From: DATBLZ01 sp036555065 | GTDB lineage: Bacteria > Pseudomonadota > Gammaproteobacteria > Steroidobacterales > Rariloculaceae | Reading direction: 5' to 3' | Length of the DNA stretch: 31,143 nt | Assembly: GCA_036555065.1 (NCBI GenBank) | Contig: DATBLZ010000094.1 | Coordinates: forward strand, 1 to 31,143 | Shown here: one piece after another, positions 23,962-29,955 of the stretch | Layout of the letters: every line of letters begins with the position of its first letter | Numbering within the stretch: the stretch's first letter is position 1 | The notes under the pieces: generated by a model | Told to the model about the DNA's origin: nothing | Databases searched by the model: none | What the model saw: the letters and a program-made list of their open reading frames with translations, nothing else | Made by a program: the position numbers and the translations under genes

Positions 23962-25341
23962 GTGCCGCGCGTCGTCGAGCTCGAGTATTTCCCCGATTCC
24001 GCATTGCGCTTTCAAGCGCTTCGCGATCGGCCGTGGGCCGTGTTTCTCGACAGCGGCCACGGCAGCGATTTCGCGGGCCGCTACGACATCCTCGCGGCCG
24101 ATCCCTATCTGACGCTGACGACACGCGGCGCGACGACCGAAATCCGGAGCCGCGGGCAGAGCACGATCTCGAGTCGCGATCCGCTCGAGCTCATCGCCGA
24201 AGCGCTCGGTAAACGAACGGAGCCCATCGCGGACTTGCCGTTCGCGGGCGGGGCGATCGGCTACTTCGGCTACGACCTCGGGCGACGCTTCGAGAGCCTA
24301 CCGGCGTTCGCGGCACGCGATATCGACGTGCCGGAGCTCGCAATCGGAATCTACGCCTGGGCCGTCGTCGTCGATCATCGCGAGCAACGCGCGCGGCTCG
24401 TCGCGCAAGATTGGGCTCTCGAGTCCGCGGATGACTGGGGCCGCCTCGTCGAAAGCCTGGCTACGCGCGCCGCGAGGCCGCGCCAGCCGTTCCGCGTTTT
24501 GTCGAAGGTAGCGGCGAGCTTCGATCGCGGCGCTTACGCGCGGGCGTTTGCGCGCGTTCAGGAGCACATCCGCGCCGGCGACTGCTACCAGATCAATCTC
24601 ACGCAGCGCTTCGAGGCGCGCGTGCAAGGCGATGCCTGGCCGGCGTACGAGCGCTTGCGGCGCACGAACCCGGCACCCTATTCGGCGTATCTCGACCTGC
24701 CGTTTGCGCAAGTGCTCTCTTCCTCGCCGGAGCGCTTTCTGACGTTGCGCGGCGACGTCGTCGAGACGAAGCCGATCAAGGGTACCCGGCCGCGCGCGGC
24801 GGACCCGGCGCTCGATACGGCGCTCGCCGCAGACCTCGCCCAGAGCGCGAAGGATCGCGCCGAGAACGTGATGATCGTGGACCTCTTGCGCAACGACCTC
24901 GGCAAGTGCTGCACCGCAGGGTCGATTCGCGCGGAAAGGCTGTTCGCGATAGAGAGCTTCGCGAGCGTCCATCACCTGGTGAGCACAGTGACCGGGCAAC
25001 TCGCTCCCGGGCGGCACGCGGTCGATCTGATTCGCGCATGTTTCCCGGGCGGGTCGATTACGGGCGCGCCGAAGCATCGCGCGATGCAGATCATCGAGGC
25101 GCTCGAGCCGCAACGCCGCAGCATCTATTGCGGTTGTATCGGGTATTTAGGCTTCGACGGCGGCATGGATCTCAACATCGCGATCCGTACGCTCGTCTCC
25201 GCCTCTGACCGTATTTACGCATGGGCCGGCGGCGGCATCGTCGCGGATTCCGCAGTCGAATCCGAGTATCAAGAGAGCCTCGACAAAGCGGCGGCGCTGC
25301 TCGCGATTCTCGAGGCCGAAAACTCGGCCCTCGCGGGGTAA
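23962..25341 (+). CDS. pabB: Aminodeoxychorismate synthase component I
   Basis: This 459-residue chorismate-utilising enzyme carries Lys273 in PIKGTRPR, the hallmark of PabB (TrpE has Ala at that position). It also has SSPERFL, DRAENVMIVDLLRNDLGK, and FPGGSITGAPKHRAMQIIEALE, and ends with YAWAGGGIVADS. It makes 4-amino-4-deoxychorismate from chorismate with a glutamine amidotransferase partner, the first step to p-aminobenzoate and folate. The start GTG at 23962 is where similarity begins. The downstream folK-folP fusion acts in the same pathway. PabA and PabC are not in the window. Confidence 0.94.
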   Translation: MPRVVELEYFPDSALRFQALRDRPWAVFLDSGHGSDFAGRYDILAADPYLTLTTRGATTEIRSRGQSTISSRDPLELIAEALGKRTEPIADLPFAGGAIGYFGYDLGRRFESLPAFAARDIDVPELAIGIYAWAVVVDHREQRARLVAQDWALESADDWGRLVESLATRAARPRQPFRVLSKVAASFDRGAYARAFARVQEHIRAGDCYQINLTQRFEARVQGDAWPAYERLRRTNPAPYSAYLDLPFAQVLSSSPERFLTLRGDVVETKPIKGTRPRAADPALDTALAADLAQSAKDRAENVMIVDLLRNDLGKCCTAGSIRAERLFAIESFASVHHLVSTVTGQLAPGRHAVDLIRACFPGGSITGAPKHRAMQIIEALEPQRRSIYCGCIGYLGFDGGMDLNIAIRTLVSASDRIYAWAGGGIVADSAVESEYQESLDKAAALLAILEAENSALAG

Positions 25342-25413
25342 TAGGCTTCCGCATTGCTCTTGGCGCGGGCGTCCGGTAGAGTCCGCGGGTCCGCAGATGG
25401 GGAGAGTCAGTTA

Positions 25414-26367
25414 ATGGAGATCATTCCTACCTCGGGGCCGCACTGGCACCTGCTGTTGAACCATTTCCCTGCCATCGGCACGGTGCTCGCGATGGGTCTC
25501 TTGTTGTGCGCGCAGTTCCGCAAGAGCGAAGAGCTGAATCGCGCGAGCCTCATCCTCTTCGTAATCATCGCGCTGCTCGCGATTCCGACTTACATCTCGG
25601 GAGGCGCGGCGCGGCGCGCGATCGAGGGAACGGCTGATATCTCGAGCGACCTCATTGCCGCGCACCAAGACGCAGCAACCTGGGCTTTCGCCGTCCTGCT
25701 GATCACAGGCTGGGTCTCCTGGTTCGCGGTCTGGCAGTACCGCCGGCTGGGGCGGCCTTATCCGTGGGTCGTGCCGGCCGTCATCGTGCTGGGGCTCATC
25801 ACGCTCGCGGCCATGGTTCGCACCGGCAGCTTGGGCGGCGCGATCAACCACCCCGAAGTCCATGAGGGCGAGGCGTTCGCGGCCGGAGCAGCCGCGACCG
25901 GAATCGCGGCGTGGATCCAAAATCGGATCATCGACAGCCCCGTCGTCTGGCCGACGCTCGAAGCGCTGCATTTCACGGGCATGGCGTTGCTGTTCGGCGT
26001 CGTGCTGCTCGTTTTGATCCGTGTCCTCGGCATCGTCAAGACCATGTCGTTCGCGGCCATCCACAGGCTTTTGCCGCTCGGCGTTTTCGGGCTCGTCATC
26101 AATGTCGTGACGGGAATGCTGTTCTTCGTTGCCGACTATTCGCGCTATGTGACGATGACCAACAGCTTCTTTCCGAAGATGGCGTTGATCGTGATCGGCG
26201 GCGTTTGCGTGCTTTATTTCACGATCTTCGAGAAGCCGTGGGCCTTGAAAGCCGGCGAGGACGCGCCGCTGATGGCGAAGGTCATGGCGGTGGCGACGGT
26301 CCTCATGTGGGCCGGGGTCATCACGTATGGACGGCTCTTGCCCTATCTCGAAGGCGAGGGAGGGTGA
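25414..26367 (+). CDS. Two-domain membrane protein, DUF2231-like plus DUF6644-like
   Basis: 317 residues from ATG 25414 (GGGGAGAG 10 bases upstream). Residues 10-155 form a four-span part beginning HWHLLLNHFPAIGTVLAMGLLL, which fits the DUF2231 pattern; His17, His84 and His146 lie at positions where such domains may bind heme. Residues 175-312 form a second four-span domain. It matches the separate protein at 26512: WPTLEALHFTGMALLFG, an RVLG, NVVTGMLFF, KMALIVIG and ITYGRLLPYL against WPLMLTIHALGLALIVG, RMLG, NVITGLSIF, KISFIILG and VTGRLIAYI. The His186/His31 pair and an Arg near the end are conserved. I infer a membrane redox or transport component; function is unknown. Confidence 0.8.
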   Translation: MEIIPTSGPHWHLLLNHFPAIGTVLAMGLLLCAQFRKSEELNRASLILFVIIALLAIPTYISGGAARRAIEGTADISSDLIAAHQDAATWAFAVLLITGWVSWFAVWQYRRLGRPYPWVVPAVIVLGLITLAAMVRTGSLGGAINHPEVHEGEAFAAGAAATGIAAWIQNRIIDSPVVWPTLEALHFTGMALLFGVVLLVLIRVLGIVKTMSFAAIHRLLPLGVFGLVINVVTGMLFFVADYSRYVTMTNSFFPKMALIVIGGVCVLYFTIFEKPWALKAGEDAPLMAKVMAVATVLMWAGVITYGRLLPYLEGEGG

Positions 26368-26370
26368 TCC

Positions 26371-26481
26371 ATGGCAGCCCAGATCCTACTGACGGTTACT
26401 TTGGTGGTCTTGGTCGTGCTCGTCGCCGTCGTCGGCACGAGCTACTGGATCGACAAGAGCGTGGGGAAGCGTGACCAGTAG
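26371..26481 (+). CDS. 36-residue single-span membrane protein
   Basis: This small ORF starts at ATG 26371 with GGGAGGG about ten bases upstream. It encodes 36 residues: a short N-terminus, one hydrophobic helix (ILLTVTLVVLVVLVAVVG) and a charged tail ending SVGKRDQ. It starts three bases after the stop of the two-domain membrane protein and ends 30 bases before the next membrane gene. It therefore fits as a small subunit of the same complex, like the tiny subunits of respiratory oxidases. No family recognised. Confidence 0.72.
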   Translation: MAAQILLTVTLVVLVVLVAVVGTSYWIDKSVGKRDQ

Positions 26482-26511
26482 CCCCGTTCGCACAGTGCAG
26501 CCGGAGAACTT

Positions 26512-26988
26512 ATGACAGCCTTTCTAACGTGGCTCGAGAACACGGGCTACTCCGAGTGGATCCTGACCTCGGCCGAGGGTTGGCCGCTCATGCTCACGAT
26601 TCATGCGCTCGGACTTGCGCTGATCGTCGGTATCGTCTTCGCGATGAATCTACGCATGCTCGGCTTCTACGCGACGATTCCAATTACGTCGCTCGACGAT
26701 ATTTTGCGCATCTCCTGGATCGGGATCTGGCTGAACGTCATCACGGGTCTTTCGATATTCATGACCCAAGCGAACATGTACGTTCATAGCGTGCCGTTCA
26801 TACTTAAGATCAGTTTCATCATCCTCGGCATCATCAATCTCGTCTTCACGCAGAAGACGCTGCGGCGCGAGGCGGGTGCGTGGCAGGCCGCGGGCAAAGT
26901 GCCGCAGAAAGGCGTCCTACTCGCCGCGAGCTCGCTCGTCTTCTGGGTCATGGCGATCGTCACGGGACGGCTCATCGCCTACATCTAG
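26512..26988 (+). CDS. DUF6644-like four-span membrane protein
   Basis: This 158-residue protein from ATG 26512 has a ribosome site (GGAGA) at 26502-26506. Its four spans are WPLMLTIHALGLALIVGIVF, ISWIGIWLNVITGLSIFM, PFILKISFIILGIINLVF and GVLLAASSLVFWVMAIVTGRL. The layout and His31 position match what I recall as DUF6644. It is a paralogue of the second half of the protein encoded at 25414. The last base of its coding region and the stop of the convergent folK-folP gene share CTAG (26985-26988). The operon of three membrane genes and its proposed role are inferred. Confidence 0.8.
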   Translation: MTAFLTWLENTGYSEWILTSAEGWPLMLTIHALGLALIVGIVFAMNLRMLGFYATIPITSLDDILRISWIGIWLNVITGLSIFMTQANMYVHSVPFILKISFIILGIINLVFTQKTLRREAGAWQAAGKVPQKGVLLAASSLVFWVMAIVTGRLIAYI

Positions 26989-28271
26989 CCGCGGGGCTCC
27001 GTAACGTGCGCCCAACCTCGATAGGCTGCGGCGTGGAGCGCGACATCGTGGACGCGGAGCACGTCGACGCCTTGTTGGCATAGCCGCAAAGACGCGCCCA
27101 CGGTTGCGAGATCGCGCTCGTTCTCGTCGCGGCTCCCGAAACTCTGCATGAAGGATTTCCGCGAGTGCCCGACGAGGCAACGCAATCCATACTTGTGAAA
27201 GCGCCGTATGTCGCGCAAGAGCGCGAGCGATTGCAGCGGATTCTTGCCGAAGCCGATGCCGGGGTCGAAGAGAATGCGGTCGAGCTCGAGCCCCGCGCGC
27301 GTCCACGCAGTAAGCCGCTCTTCGAGCCACCGCTCGAGCGTCGCGCCGACATCCGCATCGGCAGGCAAGGTGCGGCGCGGGTCGGCCGGAAGCGTGAGAC
27401 TGTGCATCGCGACCCAATCCGCTGCGTGCGTGGCTGCGAGCTCGATCATCGCCGGCGCCGTGAGCCCACCGACGTCGTTGATGATGTCGGCGCCCGCCTC
27501 AAGCGCGCGCTTGGCGGTTTCGGCGTGATACGTGTCGATGCTGATCAGCGGCCGCAGGCGCTGCGGCCGGAACTTCGCGATCACTCGCTCGAGCACCGGC
27601 ACGAGACGCTCGAGCTCCTCGGCTGCCGTCAACGGCGTGGCACCCGGGCGCGTCGATTCGGCGCCGAGATCGATGATCTGCGCCCCGGCCTCCCACATTC
27701 GGTCGAGATGCGCCTCGATCGAGCCCCACGCCGCGAGCGCGCCTCCGTCCGAGAAGGAGTCCGGCGTCAGATTCACGATGCCCATCCACAACGGGATGTG
27801 ATTCCGAAGCGCGCGTACGTGCTCGAGCACGGTCTTGCCGGCCCCATCGGGGATTACGAGCGAGGGCTCGAGTGCGAGCAAAGGAGCGAGCACGAAGTTG
27901 CGCACCGCGATGCCCGCATGCGGGACCGTGAGCGCGGCGTCGGAGCGGTACTCGTCGTTCCAGATCAGGATGTCGATGTCGATAGGCCGCGGCGCCCAAC
28001 GATCGCTGCCAGCGCGGCCGCGCTCTTTTTCGATCGCCTTGATGCGCTTGAGCAGCTCCTCGCGGCCGACATCGGGGCGGCATTCGAGCACGAGGTTGAG
28101 GAACGGCAGGTTCCATTCCGGCGGCGCGCCGGGCGGGAGTAGCGCCGGCGACTCGACGATCGGCGAGACACGCACGATCGCAACGCCGCTTCGCTCGAGC
28201 GCTGCGATCGCCGCGCCGAGCTCCGCGCGGCGGTCGCCGACGTTCGATCCCAAACCGAGAAATATCGCCAT
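26985..28271 (-). CDS. folKP: Fused HPPK-DHPS (FolK-FolP) folate biosynthesis enzyme
   Basis: This 428-residue bifunctional enzyme has an N-terminal HPPK (FolK) domain of about 150 residues (FLGLGSNVGDR at 4-14; RWAPRPIDIDIL at 91-102). A C-terminal DHPS (FolP) domain follows (GIVNLTPDSFSDGG at 164-177; ESTRPG 205-210; DPGIGFGK 336-343; GHSRKSF 368-374; RVHD 406-409). The two sequential steps therefore occur in one chain: pyrophosphorylation of hydroxymethyldihydropterin and its condensation with p-aminobenzoate. The linker is only about ten residues (RALRNHIPLW). In most bacteria these are separate genes; fusions occur in eukaryotes and a few bacteria. The start ATG at 28271 is divergent from frmA. 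Confidence 0.93.
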   Translation of the reverse strand: MAIFLGLGSNVGDRRAELGAAIAALERSGVAIVRVSPIVESPALLPPGAPPEWNLPFLNLVLECRPDVGREELLKRIKAIEKERGRAGSDRWAPRPIDIDILIWNDEYRSDAALTVPHAGIAVRNFVLAPLLALEPSLVIPDGAGKTVLEHVRALRNHIPLWMGIVNLTPDSFSDGGALAAWGSIEAHLDRMWEAGAQIIDLGAESTRPGATPLTAAEELERLVPVLERVIAKFRPQRLRPLISIDTYHAETAKRALEAGADIINDVGGLTAPAMIELAATHAADWVAMHSLTLPADPRRTLPADADVGATLERWLEERLTAWTRAGLELDRILFDPGIGFGKNPLQSLALLRDIRRFHKYGLRCLVGHSRKSFMQSFGSRDENERDLATVGASLRLCQQGVDVLRVHDVALHAAAYRGWAHVTEPRG

Positions 28272-28283
28272 CGCGCCTTCCTC

Positions 28284-28357
28284 GTGGGAGCGACTTCAGT
28301 CGCGATCTTATACAATGCGCACATATCAACAACAGTCGCGGCTGAAGCCGCTCCCAC
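28284..28357. repeat. REPIN: inverted pair of REP sequences
   Basis: A 22-bp REP at 28284-28305 (GTGGGAGCGAC...GTCGCGA) and its inverse at 28336-28357 are separated by a 30-bp spacer. Each REP has an inner hairpin with a two-base loop (GCGACT/AGTCGC and GCGGCT/AGCCGC). The inner sequences differ by compensating changes that keep pairing. It fills most of the 108-bp divergent gap between folKP and frmA; the AT-rich spacer contains TATAAG on the minus strand and TACAAT on the plus. Confidence 0.85.
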
Positions 28358-28379
28358 AAAGAGAACGAGGGGTCCATCC

Positions 28380-29489
28380 ATGAAGTCGAGAGCGGCCGTG
28401 GCCTGGCAGGCCGGCAAACCGTTGGAGATCGAAGAAGTCGACGTCCAGGGCCCGAAAGAGGGCGAGGTCCTGATCCGCATCGTCGCGACGGGCGTGTGCC
28501 ACACCGATGCGTACACGCTGTCGGGCGCGGATCCCGAAGGCACGTTTCCCTCGATTCTCGGCCACGAAGGCGGCGCAGTCGTCATGGAGATCGGGCGCGG
28601 CGTCAAAAGCGTCAAAGTCGGCGATCACGTGATTCCGCTCTATACGCCGGAGTGCAAGAAGTGCAAGTTCTGCAAGTCCGGCAAGACGAACCTCTGTGTC
28701 GCGATTCGCGCTACGCAGGGCAAGGGCTTGATGCCCGACCGCACGAGCCGGTTCTCGGTCAAAGGCAAGCCGATTCTGCACTTCATGGGCACGTCGACGT
28801 TCTCCGAGTACACGGTGCTGCCCGAGATCGCGCTCGCGAAGATCGCGAAGAAGGCGCCGCTCGAGAAGGTGTGCCTGCTCGGTTGCGGCATCACGACGGG
28901 TATCGGTGCGGTGCTCAACACGGCCAAAGTAAAGCCCGGCTCGACGGTCGCGGTGTTCGGCCTCGGCGGCGTCGGTTTGAGCGTGATTCAGGGTGCCGTC
29001 ATGGCGAAGGCCGAGCGCATCATCGCGGTCGATATCAACCCGGACAAAGAGAAGATGGCGCGCGCGCTCGGCGCGACCGATTTCTTGAACCCGAAAAATT
29101 TCGACAAACCGATCCAGCAAGTGATCGTCGGTATGACGGACTGGGGCGTCGACTATTCGTTCGAATGCGTCGGCAACGTCCAGCTCATGCGTTCGGCGCT
29201 CGAGTGCTGTCATAGAGGTTGGGGCGAATCGACGATTATCGGCGTGGCCGCGTCGGGCCAAGAGATCAGCACACGGCCGTTTCAGCTCGTCACAGGCCGG
29301 GTCTGGCGCGGCAGCGCATTCGGCGGCGTCAAAGGCCGCTCGCAGCTTCCGGGCATGGTCAAGCAATACATGGACGGCAAGATCGAGATCGACTCGATGA
29401 TCACGCACACGATGGGCCTCGAGGACATCAACAAAGCCTTCGATCTCATGCACGAGGGCAAGAGCATCCGGTCCGTCGTGCATTTCTAG
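28380..29489 (+). CDS. frmA: S-(hydroxymethyl)glutathione dehydrogenase / class III alcohol dehydrogenase
   Basis: This 369-residue medium-chain dehydrogenase has catalytic zinc ligands Cys40, His62 and Cys169. The structural-zinc cysteines are 92, 95, 98 and 106 (ECKKCKFCKSGKTNLC). Arg110 (IRATQGKG) is characteristic of glutathione-dependent class III enzymes, and NAD binds through GLGGVGL and Asp218. It oxidises S-hydroxymethylglutathione, formed from formaldehyde and glutathione, to S-formylglutathione. The start ATG 28380 has GAGGGG upstream. Downstream formate oxidation is supplied by fdsGBAD; the S-formylglutathione hydrolase is not in the window. The gene is flanked by REP elements on both sides. 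Confidence 0.95.
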   Translation: MKSRAAVAWQAGKPLEIEEVDVQGPKEGEVLIRIVATGVCHTDAYTLSGADPEGTFPSILGHEGGAVVMEIGRGVKSVKVGDHVIPLYTPECKKCKFCKSGKTNLCVAIRATQGKGLMPDRTSRFSVKGKPILHFMGTSTFSEYTVLPEIALAKIAKKAPLEKVCLLGCGITTGIGAVLNTAKVKPGSTVAVFGLGGVGLSVIQGAVMAKAERIIAVDINPDKEKMARALGATDFLNPKNFDKPIQQVIVGMTDWGVDYSFECVGNVQLMRSALECCHRGWGESTIIGVAASGQEISTRPFQLVTGRVWRGSAFGGVKGRSQLPGMVKQYMDGKIEIDSMITHTMGLEDINKAFDLMHEGKSIRSVVHF

Positions 29490-29493
29490 GAGA

Positions 29494-29515
29494 TCACGAC
29501 TGCAGTCGCTCCGAC
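29494..29515 (-). repeat. Degenerate REP copy
   Basis: Bases 29494-29515 match the inverted REP of 28336-28357, in its GCGACT variant, at 19 of 22 positions, with TCACGACTGCAGTCGCTCC recognisable. It begins five bases after the frmA stop and covers the presumed CTG start of the next gene. Confidence 0.6.
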
Positions 29516-29955
29516 ATTCTGCGGCCATCGCGGTCTTCGGGATGACGGCCGCGGGCCCGTCGCTGAGCCAGCCGTATGTGGGCTCGGAGCCGGAGTCTTA
29601 TCGCGTCGAATGCGCCGCCGATGCCGCGGGCATCACGACTTGCGGCACGGACCTTACGATCTTTCTCGGCAAGCTCACGTTCGACGAGTATTGCGCATCC
29701 TGCCATGCGCGCGATGCGCTCGGGAGCGCTTTCGCGCCGAGCCTCGTCGAGCGAGCTCGCGGGCTCACGCGCGCACAATTCATGAATCTGCTCGAGCGCG
29801 GCTACGGCGGCGAAGCTGCCGCAATGACGCGTTGGGCCGAGGTTCCGGCAGTGCGCAACTACGCAGATGCGCTTTGGGCGTATTTATCGGCGCGCGCCGC
29901 GGGCGATCTCCCGCCCGGTCCGATCGATCTGTTACCGGAGACAGGCGGGCCGTGA
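29500..29955 (+). CDS. Cytochrome c of a quinoprotein dehydrogenase pair, probable CTG start
   Basis: Single heme-c motif CASCH; the family pattern matches small cytochromes encoded beside quinoproteins: RVECAADAAGITTCGTD, then GSAFAPSLVERA, LWAYLSARA and a DLPPGP-like end. The candidate axial Met is in AAAMTRW. CTG 29500 is favoured because AGGAG lies at 29488-29492, seven bases upstream, and the protein then opens with a signal peptide (QSLRHSAAIAVFGMTAAG, PSLSQ). A Sec signal is required for a c-type cytochrome. ATG 29542 is the first standard codon but would leave only a stub of a signal. It should accept electrons from the quinoprotein, whose gene overlaps this stop. Confidence 0.8.
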   Translation: MQSLRHSAAIAVFGMTAAGPSLSQPYVGSEPESYRVECAADAAGITTCGTDLTIFLGKLTFDEYCASCHARDALGSAFAPSLVERARGLTRAQFMNLLERGYGGEAAAMTRWAEVPAVRNYADALWAYLSARAAGDLPPGPIDLLPETGGP

